Source: Siderastrea radians (taxonomy: Eukaryota > Cnidaria > Anthozoa > Scleractinia > Rhizangiidae). From it: a stretch of 64,000 nt of DNA. Location of the stretch: contig OZ024897.1 in NCBI GenBank assembly GCA_964017195.1, forward strand, positions 34,038,536 to 34,102,535, in the 5' to 3' direction. Shown here one piece after another: positions 13,901 to 25,900 of this stretch. The first letter of the stretch is position 1. Each line of letters starts with the position of its first letter. The position numbers and the translations under genes were made by a program. The notes beneath the pieces are model-generated. The model saw only the letters and a program-made list of their open reading frames with translations, made no database searches and was not told where the DNA came from.

Positions 13901-16900
13901 AACCCACTAAAACAAACAACAACAGGGCCATTCATGGACATTACATCCAGACAATATTTTTCAACTAAGGACTTCTGCTGTGCACATGTATAGTCTTGAT
14001 ATTTGTTGTTAAACATAATGTAGTGTAGAGACTTCCCTCTCATTTGGTAAACAAATTGGTAAGATTCTTAGCTACATGTACCTGTGATTGTAACTAAAAT
14101 GTATGTTACAGACATTACAATTTAAAAAAAACACCAATTTGAATTCTTTCAAAGCTAAATTCCTGTGATTTGGTGAAGCGCTTTCAGGCAACAGGTGTTT
14201 TTTTATGATTGGCAAGAAGTTATTATAACATTTTTTAATAACATGCCTAGTAAATTTACAACATTAAGAACTTTGTACTTTACTTTCAGGACTATCTTTT
14301 TATTATAGTTAGCTTACCAGCTGATTGCATGTTGTGAAAGGGTCTAGATCAGAGAACATATCTCCAGACTGATTATGTGAAAATGTGCCTGTAGATGGTG
14401 CAGTTGTCACTTACACACTCAGTTGATTATTTTCAACTTCCTTTATATTGGACTTGGTGGGAAAGCCCTTGGCCAGCAGCGTTGGTCTGGCCACTTCATG
14501 CTGCCTATTACTTCAAACATTTCAGATAACACAGCTCTTGGAGAATCTCAGATGTAGTGTTTGTAACTGTAATCACGTTTTTAATGTTAATAATGTATAA
14601 TCTAATTTTGTGATTAAATTCCTTGACTGTAGTGTATAGGGAGTAACTTTTTTGGCGTATGGGAATGGAGCTCCTGACATTTTTAGTGCTCTGGCAGCTC
14701 TCTCTCACAGTAGAAATCAGAATGGAGTACAGCTTGGAATTCAAGCCCTCTTTGGTAACACATTTGACTTGTTCTGCTGGACACAGTTTTCTTTTAACTT
14801 TCAGCTTAATATTGAAGAGAAGGACATTGCTTACTGGAATGGACAATGTAGACTTTTGAACAAATAACCACAAAAATGGAGATTTGTGTTTCGTACATAC
14901 ATTGAATCGTGCTCTAGTAGTAAAGGGGGCACTCTTGTCCTAAACAAGTGTCCACATCTAAAAGAGGTTTCTTCGTATGGGAGTTAAAAAGTGTATAGTT
15001 GTTGTATGTGACTGCCATACCCCTGTTGCTGTTGCCTACTTACAAGTGAAAGGTTAAAAATGTGTTGGTGTGGTTACAAACTAGATTCATTCCTAAATTC
15101 ATGTACTGTGTCTCATGTATGCACTTTATTAAGTTGGTACTCTAATGTGTACACCATGCTTATTTAAAGCTGTTTACAAGGGACGCATCATCTAACAAAC
15201 CCATATGGCTTCTAGGAGGATTCCTGCAATGCTTCTATTTCTTTAAATGAATTTTTTTTAAAGTTTTTTTTTTGCCTAAAGATGGGGGGTTGCTGAGGAG
15301 GGCTGGTGAAGGTGGTACAGCAATGGAAATTTGATTTTTATAATATTCTCCCAATCAATAAAACTTAGAATGGTTAGTTCATGTTTACTTATTTTCTGCC
15401 TTTCAGGTGCTGGTATTTTTGTCACAACAGTTGTTGTTGGTGTTGTATCATTTGTCTCAACTGTCACAGTGACAAGTCGTCCATTCACCAGAGATGTATT
15501 ATTCTACCTGGGAGCGGTTGCATGGACATTTCTCACCTTGTACAAAGAGAACATAACTTTATATGAATCAATAGGTAATTACTCTACCTAAATAAGATCA
15601 AAACCTTACAATTGAAATAAAATAAATAAAAAGATAAAAGGTTGTGGAAAATTGGTACACTAGGCACAATGCAAAATGCTCCAAAATAAGTCTTTTTGGT
15701 GCACAGACTAGGAAAGAAATTATTTTGTGTAAGCAAAGTACTAGAGCCAGTTGGACAGAATTTTGGATTTTGGGGCTGGATTCATTATGCACTCATCCAA
15801 TTTTCCACCAAGCCTTTCAATTTGTATTTTTTAACAGTTGATTTCCATCCCCTCTGCGCTCCCCAATATGAGCTCCCACTGTTTCAAGCTTTCTACTATC
15901 AGCACCTTGGAGACACACGGCATCATCATGACATGACATTCCTTAGACAAGAAACTTAGCTCCACCTTACTTTGTATACTGGACTAGCATCCAATTCAAG
16001 GGGGGAGGGGCCGGCGGGGTGTTGATACTCCTGTCACTATACCGAAGTTAAATATGGGCTACTTGCAGCCCATGTGTGACTAAACCTTTCTTTTTTTTCT
16101 CTCTCTTATACCTAGGTTTTATAGCATTTTACATTGCATACATTCTTGTGGTAATTGTTGGCCACTGCATCTACCAACGATGGAAAAGAAAAATAGCAGA
16201 AACCCGTGAGTTTAAGCTGTTCATGTAATAAAATACAGTAAGATCACAATAGTGGGTAATTTTAGGCACAGCTTGCTGCTCTCTTAATACCACTCGAGTA
16301 CTGCGAATCCTAATATCCCCTCGATTGACCTGTTTCCAACATATGCTGTCGTAACTCTGCACTGAAACCACAGAGGTCTTGGAATTGATTCCCATTCTAG
16401 GCTTGTTGTTTTTCAGATGGTTAATTTAAACAAAGCAATTGCTTCCATTCCTTATAATTACAATTACATGCTTCAATAATTATTAATGATCGCCCCTCTT
16501 GCTTCATGTTTAAACTGCAGCTCATGCCAGCTTTTATGTATTCATGGTTGATGTTATCCATTCCACATGTGGGATATTAGAACCCACAATTGCTGACCCG
16601 CTCCCAACATACCAGGCCTTCATAGGGTTCTCAGCTTGCCGGTAGAGCAATCTGCACCAGATATACATGCGTCATGGGTTTTATTCCCATTGAAGCCTTG
16701 CAATCTTTTTTCCAGGCTTACAAAGGCAACTCAGCTGACATTGCTTACACACTGCAAAGATCATTCCTGGCCACTCACATTCCATGTTAAAACTGTATTT
16801 CATCCAATTATGTCATTCATGTATTCATTACTTCAGATCATGTGATTTTGTTAGACAATCGTGGGCAAATTTTGGTCAGTCAATATGTCTTAAAACTGAT

Positions 16901-19900
16901 CAATGATTGACAGCTCTGGTCCAGTTCCTACGCTATTTCCATCAGCAGTTGTCAAACTCTATATTGAGTAAACTTAGTTGATACTTTATCTACATTGTTT
17001 CCCAGACGCAATTAACGGCACTTGCAGTTGGAAGGTGCGTTTTTTGCAGGCCATTGGCGTGCTTCCTGAAAGCACAACAATAAATCTAATCCAAGGTTAG
17101 CATATAACCTTGAATTGTCAAAAATTCTATCTTTCATTTTCTGGGCTAATGTTAATCTGCAGAACACTTTCATTTGCACTTGTCACTGAACAGTTCTGAT
17201 CTGTTGAGCTACATATATTAATCCATGATCATGACTAATCAGCATGATCAGCTTTGTCAAACAACACCACAATAATATTAAAGCATTGTTGCTGGTATCA
17301 CATTTTCCAATTAACACAAAAGTTATGTGTAATTAAATGTTTTACAAGTCTCTGTGTTATAATAGTACCATTAATTACTAACACTAAGATTATTTATTAA
17401 AAATAATACCATATTATTGTGTTGCTGTATATCACTGTATGTTGTCTTTTCATATTTTAACAGAAAGATTTTTGGAATCAAGAGACAGTACTGAGGCCAG
17501 AAGGCTGATAAATACAGCTACACATGCCAGTGACCCAATTCCTTCTGTGACCATCAGTGAAGGATCATCTGACTTTAGCGGCGACAGTATAGATATAAAT
17601 GAACCTCGCACACTCTCAGGTATATGAAATTACTGCTCAATTTTGGTTATAACTCATCGAAGGGTTGTGTTCGATAAAACGTAACATTATTAATATTATT
17701 ATTTTTGCAGATGCTCTGTTTGAAACTGAAAATACTTTATTTGCTTCTGCCATTCATATCCTTCCAAAGCCAGCAAGCAGGCGCAATTCGACATCTTCAG
17801 GTTAGATGTCAGCAAGGTTGTTTGCCTTCTTTATAAAAGGGCCAATTTAGATAGTATGACATATGCTATTACGACTCATAAATTCAACTTTTGTAATTTG
17901 TGCTTCTCAGATCCTGCTAATATTGTATTCATTAACTATTCAACTCTTGCCTTTTGACAAGGACTGATTTACAATTTTTAGGGTTTTAAAACATGTTTCA
18001 AAATCGCTCAACATTTGCGTCACACACGACAATCATAAGTTAGTTAGGTTTGATTTACAAAAAGCAGTTTGTGTCGTATAGGCCTTTCATGTAAGCATGA
18101 CGTATTTAACAAAGTTTTGCTATCTAAGGGTGCGTTCTTTTGGGACTATTCCGGAATAGGAATACTCGGAATAGACGGTATTTGTGTTCTTTTGGGAGCT
18201 ATTCCGTTTTCGGAATGCACGGAATATCATTCCGTTCATTCTGCTCCCGATAGCAGAATGAACAGAATGAAAGGAATACGGTTTACTCGGAATAGACAGA
18301 ATACGCGTTCTTTTGGGAAATTTTTGGCGGGAAATCCGACGCGGCTGCCCGCGCGTGTGCAGACATAGTGGTTCTCCGGGGTCACCTCCGCCATGGGTAT
18401 TCCGTTTCCAGAATTGGCGTTCTTTTCGAAATTGAAATTCCGTGTATTCTGTTATTCCTAAACCGGAATAAGAATAACCAGAATAGTCCCAAAAGAATGC
18501 ACCCTAAACTAGCCTCTAGTTTCCTTCTACCAGTCTCTGTGATGGTTGTCAGTTGGTCATTCTGTCAGGTCATCAATCTGTCCATCTAGCTGTCTGTGTA
18601 TCACTTCCATCTATCTCGTGGTGAGAATATCCATCCATCTGGATGTCAGCTTATTGTCATTATTCATCTATCCTTTTGTCATCTGAAACATTCATCCATC
18701 TGTAAAACCATTCATCTGTTATATTCTGCCACAACATCCACCCATCTATCTGACAGATCATTCGTCCATCTGTGAGACCATTTGTTTATCGATCTGTTAG
18801 AACATTATTTTATCCCTCTATCTGTTAGACCATTCGTCCTTTCATCCCTCCATCAGACCATTCATCCAACTGTCTGTCAGACCAGTTATCCATCTATCAG
18901 AGTATTCATCTGTCTTTCAGACTATAAATTTGTCGATCTGTCAGTCCATTCATCCCTCTGTCTATCAGAACATTCATCCGTCTGTCTGTCAGACCACTGA
19001 CATCCTTCTCTTTGCAAGATCATTCTTCCATCTAGCTGTCATACTCTCCATCCGTCTATCAGACCATTCATTTATTTGGCTGTCATACATTAATTTGATC
19101 CGCCAGCAAGCAAATTCTTTCTGTTTCTCAAAGACGACTTTATTTACACTAGTTACCTCACATCTTGAGTGTACCAACATTTAGGACTAAAATGGAGTCG
19201 CATGATGAATCTGAAGATTGTTTTTCTTGGTTGCTCAACAATCATGTCATCCTGAACAATCCCATTTTTGCAAGGCCATCTCGACACATCCAAACATCCA
19301 GCTTTTCCATGCTCAAGATGACAAATTTGTAATATGAAACACAAACAAAATAACATTACCGACCACTTTTTTCTTCTTTCGCCTTCTGTACGTTTAATCC
19401 GTAAGTCGGACATCATGCCATGTTTAAAGTTGCTTGTTGAATGAGATAAGTGCACGGCTAGACGTCCTATGTGCTTGGCATTTCAATAAATTAAATGTTC
19501 TTTTTTTAGCTGAAAGAATTCCTCTCTTGGGTGGAAGACCGAAGATCAGTGCGTGGAGGAAATTTCTTCGGGGTCTGCAACCGATTGATGAGGAAGAATG
19601 GAGCCGGAGCAATTACTTCTGGAAATTTTTTCTTGTTTTGAAGGTAAGGAAACATTTCAGTTGTTCCTCTCCTTTTGTGTTTGTTCTTAAATGACACATA
19701 GTAGTGACATGGTGTTGTAGTGCTAGCACATCAGAGCTGTGATGAAAGATGTTCAGGCCGATTAGTGTTGGTGGTTCAGTGCTTCTGCATTGTTTTCATT
19801 AGAAACATAGTTAATAAAAGAATCTGGTTATGTAGCTCAGCAAAGTCCTTTGTTTTATGTTTTTGTTACCGTTTTTAGCCTTGACCGTGCACAAACAACA

Positions 19901-22900
19901 ATAGGTTTGAATTTTGCATGAGCAACGAACCAATGAAAATGTCACTGTTAAGTTATTCAGCCATAGTGTGCGAACGTAAAACAAAAGATTGTGCACGGTC
20001 GTAGAACTTTCAACATAAATTGCAGCACCTTTGTTATGGCCTTTGAAACTTGCAACGTTTCATAACCAGTCCCTCGAGTAACTATGTTAGAAAAGATAAT
20101 TTACTTTTACCTGCGTTTCGATCGAAAATCTTCGATCTTCATCAGTGATGGAATAAAACTGTAACAACAAAATATACGGTCCTTAATTATGCAAATATCC
20201 AAAAGTATGATAAAGGGAATGCGGTACGCTGCAAGTTAGCAAAGAGAGGTGTAAATTCTAGGAGTGTTTAAACCTTCGTGTTTAACGTTTTTTAGCCAGT
20301 GTCAAACCATTTTTATACGATATTTTACTCCAGGTGTCTTGCTGCCCAGGTGCCGGAATAAATTCATTTGATACATTTCACAAGTTGCCCTGCAGTGGGC
20401 TGGCATCCCATCCAGGGAAAGCCATAATACTCCTAAGTTGATACTTCATGCTACAGAGATCATTACGTTAATTTAAGCGTCAAATGTTTTGGCCGCTTGC
20501 ACGTTGCCCAGGTGTGACTTAACTGATTTCACGTAACAGTATTATTTTATTCTCTTGATTGGTTGAAAAATCAGCATCTTTGAATTGTTCTGATTGGTGG
20601 GTCCACATTGCATTAGTCTCTTTACAGCTTGAAGGTCATGTAACATCTCATTAGACGTTCAGTATTACCCAGAGAGCATGGTGGCATTAGGTTCTTACAT
20701 TTAAGTGTAAGATTTTGTGGTGGTTAGAATGTTTAAAAGAGTACTGGAAAAAGGTGGTTTTGAATATTGGAAAAAATTTCTAAAGATTTGCTGGTTGGCA
20801 AGGTATGTGGCTGAAGCACATCACAATGTTCATTTTATAAATAAATTATAATTATTATGTATAAGTATTACGTCCAATTGAAGACGTCGCCAAATTACCA
20901 AGTTTTTCTTTGCCTTCAGGTTCCTGCGGTACTTTTTCTTAATCTCACCATACCAGTTGTGGATTATGGCGAAGAGGACCATAACTGGAACAAGTGGTTG
21001 AATGTTCTACATTGCATCACAATGCCAGTTTTTGGTGTCATGGCAACCAAAGGTTTGTCTTTTATTTTTGTTTCAACTACCACAGAATTTCCAAAAGTAA
21101 CGCCCCCGTTACTTTCAGCGTTAGCAGGCTAGACTTGCCTGGCTGGCGATTACTTTCAACAGCTTAAAACACCAGAAACTGAAGACAAGGTACACTGCGT
21201 ACCAGGGCGGAAAAAGGTTTTCCAACCTTTTCCCGCCCTGCTGCGTACATTAGGACCACGAAATATTCTACTTTAATCCTCAAAACAAAACGTGGGATTT
21301 AGCCGTGACGAGCCAACGTGAAATGGAGTTGACCTGTAGTGACAGACGAAATTGTGAAATGCAGCCATGCGGGCTAGGACCAGCCAGCCATTTCCACCTA
21401 ACAGTGGTGTACACTTTGAGAGGGTTGACTGATTGACGTTTCTGAGCCACGGACAGCGACTGGAAGAGGAGTGTTCTTCGTCATGCCTTTGGTGGCGAGA
21501 AAGAACAAGCCAACAAAGGGAGCATTCAACTTCTGGTTGACTTCCGTGGCTCAAAAACGGCTTTCTTTAACTTCAAATTCATGACTAACTAACTAGACAA
21601 GGACACTTATAGATAAGAGAAACCGTGGAAATAAGAGGGTTGTTTCATTTGTTTAACACTGATTTTCTTCATTTAGCTGGCAATACTTTGATTGGTGGAC
21701 ATTTTCCTGCCTGGGCGCTGGCGCTTTGTGTAGGAGTTCTACTAGCTGTTATTGTTGCCATGACAACTAGAAGTGACAGACGCCCATGTGCTCACTTTGT
21801 AAGTATATTATATATTCTATCCCAAAAACACTCAAGACTTTTGGCGTTTTATATTTGACTGCTGGCAGAATGTGCCAGGGCTTAAGCTTATTCATTCTTG
21901 CTTGTAAATGTTGCGAATCACTGCCCTCTAGACTGAGACACATTCAGTTTGAGGGTAGTTTTTTAGTGACAAGAAAGAGTCGCCAAATGGTCCTGTCATG
22001 ACAAGTCGCTGGAGTTTTTTCATTACAGACACCTTAAGGCCGCGGGTGACAAGCTGCTCATGAATAAATTTATAAGGCAAAATTTTGGTGGAAGTCTTAC
22101 GTTAAAAAACTTTAGATCTTGATCGTTTGGGAGCCGATTTCGTTGAAACTTAATAGAGGGCTTGAGGAATGTTGGAAGTGTAACAGGGTTGTTTATCCTT
22201 TGATAAATTGCGTTTCTTTGCGATGCTTTGAGCTTCCAAAGTTAAGATTTGGTAAAACGCGACTCCGTGTCCAAGTTTTCTCCTCGTGGAGAAGACAACG
22301 CTTCTTGATTTTGCCACTAATTGATCAGTTAAAACCTCTATTGTGTCACAACAGAAGCCGATTTTGTGATTTCAAGTTCCACTGAAAGTTATAAGCCTTT
22401 AAATTAGTAAAATCGTCCTTGTTTAAATTTGAAGACTTAAAACTTCTGTTAAAAAACCTGTTTTAAAAAAGTGCTTCTGTTGTGACAACTTACAACACAC
22501 CTATTTTACCTGTCTGCTGTGTCAGTTCAGGAAATTTTATATCCGCGCTGTATTCTTGGACACAAAATTGGTGGTTTTAGGGCTTCCGAAGGCTTATCGA
22601 AGAAACACGAGTGTTTAAGTCAAGAATATTTTATTATGCAAATTATGGATATAAAAATTAAGAAGCTATTGTTAACACTCCAGAAACAAACAATAGGTTG
22701 CATGCAAGCTAAAAAAGTCGTGTGTTTTCCGTCGAAAATAAACGAAAGAAAAAAGCATTGGTGCTGAACCAATTAACATTTATACCACACACAAAATAGA
22801 ACGAGAATTTTACCATCAAAATTTTCAAAGCGGATTTTTCCGCTTAAACGTAGAATTAGACACTAGAACCAAAAAGAACGACGAAATCGAACTCTTTTAT

Positions 22901-25900
22901 TATTTTCTAGTCTGTGGAGCAGTGTATATATACACAGAAAAAAACTTCACGGAGTTCCACTCACGAAAGACCCAGATGTTGATAAATATTGGACACAGTT
23001 GGTGATGTTGATAAATATTCGAGATAGAGATAGAAACAGTATTTTATTTTCGTTTTGTTGTGCTGGAAAAATTCTGAAAAGTTGCAATTAACGTTTCAAC
23101 TAACAGATAAAGAATAAAAAGAACGGTACAGATACAACAAGCGAGCGCTCACCGCATTTATTATTATTGTTATTATGAAAATTTTTATTTAACAATACTT
23201 AAAATGCACAATACTTCCTGCCACACGATTAAACGCACGAGCAATCATTGATGCATAAACCAGAGATTTTATACTGCAGAGCTCACTCATGAATATTTCG
23301 CGCAATGTCGCTATCATTCGTCGCACTTCGTGCATACGCTTTAAATAAATGAATACTGATGATCTAGTGTCTCACCCGCGGCCTTAATTCAAACTAGCTC
23401 CACAAGTAATATAAGTAGTCCATAAACTAAAGAAAGGCTATAAGGACTGTTGTTTTTCAGTCATTTCACACCTAGTGTAAAGGGATATTGAATTTGCTGC
23501 CTTGTTACACTTAATTTTCGCGACACTTTAATTTTGCAGTTTGAGGATGGTCATATTTCGCCACATTTTATTTTTGCGATTTTGTTTAATTTGTAGAAAC
23601 TGAGGCACTTTATCTTGGCGATTTCCTCAATAGATCAATGATTAAATACTTTCATTATTTGACTTAACAACGAAAATAAATCAGACTACTTATAATTTTT
23701 TGTATTCGATTTGTATTTCTCTTATGCTCGTAATCATGACCATGTATGGTCACTTAATTTTCGCGCATGCAAATTTTCGCGACACTGAATTTTTGCGACA
23801 TCAAATTTTCGAAATTTAAGTGCCGCAAAAATTAAGTGTCATTAGGTATTTAATTGTTACAATTTCGGTTTCTCCTCTAGCTGTTTGCTTACCTGGCATT
23901 CATAGTTTCAGTGATCTGGATCTACACTACAGCAAACGAGATTGTTAACTTGCTTCAGGTACAGTAATGTCATATGTCATGGTTATGCACAGTTCTTTAA
24001 AAGCTTTCAATCTAAACCAGTCGCACAGACGCTGTGGGATCTGTTATAGGATAAATAGTGAGAAAATAGCCTACAATCGGGCAGCGTGGTCGAGTGGTTT
24101 GGGTGCCTGCTTTGGACCGCTAGCTGGAGTTGATTCTTAACAGCCCCTGGTTCAACTCCTCGGACACAATTGTTAGTTGATCATGATTATGATAATGATT
24201 ATAGACAAGCGAAAACAAACGATAAAGACCGACGTTTCCGAGTCGTCATGACGCTATTGTTAAGGTGACATACAACATGTAAGGTAACTAGCAAAATTTT
24301 AAGGGGGACTTACATTTGTTTTCAGACGTTTGGAATAGTATTTGGTTTGAGTGATGCTATACTGGGTTTGACTTTTCTTGCCTGGGGAAACAGCATTGGC
24401 GGTAAGTCTTGCCTTTTTTGATTTTTTAAAACTCTGTTCAGTAGAACTCAGTCTACACCGCATAGCCCTTCAACTCCTGAGATGCCAATGTGCGCTTCTG
24501 ATAAATTTCCACTCGGGAAAAATCAAGGGAGGAACCATACTTCATGAAAGTGCTACTGAGTAGCTTCACAATAACATCATTACACTTGAGAATTTCATAC
24601 ACCGGCTCAAAAGTTAGATCAATAGCTTTCAGTGAATGGTCGCAATTTAGGATTTCATCCCGTACAGAAAAGTTAGAACCACCTTGTTCAGCGTAATACA
24701 AGGCGTTGCAGAAATGTTTACTGAATAGCTTTTCTTTGAATGGACACACTTGTGAGTCAAAATCTACAACAACCCTGTTCAACGTTATGAACAGTACCAC
24801 AAGAAAGTAAAGCTCAGTTTTTAATGGTCAATATTTGGGATTTCACCCACAGATTCGAACCTAGTACGTCCCACTTTGTACATATAATAAAACGCACCAC
24901 ACGAAAGAAGTACTCAGGAAATTTTATTTGAGCTTTGACACTTTAAGGGACACTGTCACCAATTTTTAGGATTACTTTGAAAAGCTATTAAAAATACATT
25001 TTCCATTCAGAGGTTAAAATTACTCTACCAGTTCTTTGAGACCATATAACTAAGTGTGTCTGGCTGCAGGTCGCTAGGATGTGAATGGATTGCAATTTGA
25101 AATCATTAGGCCAATGTTTTCACGTTTTTCCTTGTTTCTTGGCAAAATCGCCAGAAAATGACTATGTGGATTGTTCGCTCTTTGAGAAAATCATTCGATT
25201 TCCTTCTCTTGACTTTCTACTGAGGAGTATTCTGTGTATGAGAAAAGGTATTTAATTTAAAATTTCAGCACATTTTTAGCCCCCAAAGGTAAAAAAAAAA
25301 ATCACCGTGACAGAGTCCTTCAGGGAATTTACCCGCAGACTTAAAGCTAGAACAACCTACACACTTAGCGTAAGAAACAGTACATCAGTAATCCTGGTCT
25401 CCAGCTTTTATTGACATCCGAAATTCCATCCACAAACTGAAAGTGTAGCCACAACACATGACTTATTTTGAGGCTTGTCTATTTTCAGATTTTGTGTCTA
25501 ACTCAGCTATGGCAAGGCAAGGATTTTCTCGCATGGCCGTGTCAGCTTGTTTTGGTGGTCCTTTACTTAGTATCCTTATACAGTACACTGCCTGGATTGA
25601 ATTGGACGAAAATGCGCTAGGCAGTGCTGTGCAATTCTAAACCAAAGCCCAAAAAGGTGCTAACACTATGCTCGCTCAACAGCTTTCGTTTAAATATTCA
25701 CACTGTATGTTTTTGTCAGAACCAGCTTGTACAATGTAATAAAACAGCACCACGGGAAAGGATTGCTTAATAGCTTTCATTTAAATGGGACCCCACACTT
25801 CAGGTTTTCATCCACATACTCAAAATTTAGAACCGACCTGTACAACATTGTAAACAGTGTCACACAAAAGAAGTGATCAATTTTAATGTTAACATCTTAT

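Larger units (their letters stand above)
11791..14639 (+). other. NCLX-A intron 4, U12-type (minor spliceosome)
   Basis: The donor GTATCCTTTA fits the U12 consensus RTATCCTTT. The branch site TTCCTTGAC (14619-14627) is a perfect match to TTCCTTRAC, and its adenosine lies 13 nt from the AG at 14638-14639. Copy B has the same arrangement. The intron also holds a T-tract (11970-11994), a 149-bp tandem repeat and an inverted repeat carrying an antisense hammerhead motif, listed separately. Confidence 0.88.
17801..19509 (+). other. NCLX-A intron 9
   Basis: 1709-bp intron holding a PIF/Harbinger-like MITE (18128-18504) and a CAGACCATTCATC-type minisatellite (18600-19080). The minisatellite, but not the MITE, is also present in copy B intron 9. 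Confidence 0.8.
21799..23880 (+). other. NCLX-A intron 12
   Basis: 2082-bp intron. Most of it is a TTAA-flanked element (22038-23383); a second short inverted repeat is at 23507-23843. The matching copy B intron is shorter and shows no comparable element. Confidence 0.75.

Noticed and set aside
24080..24168. Functional tRNA-Ser/Leu gene
   Set aside because: A and B boxes are present but the acceptor and anticodon stems do not close; a SINE head is more likely.
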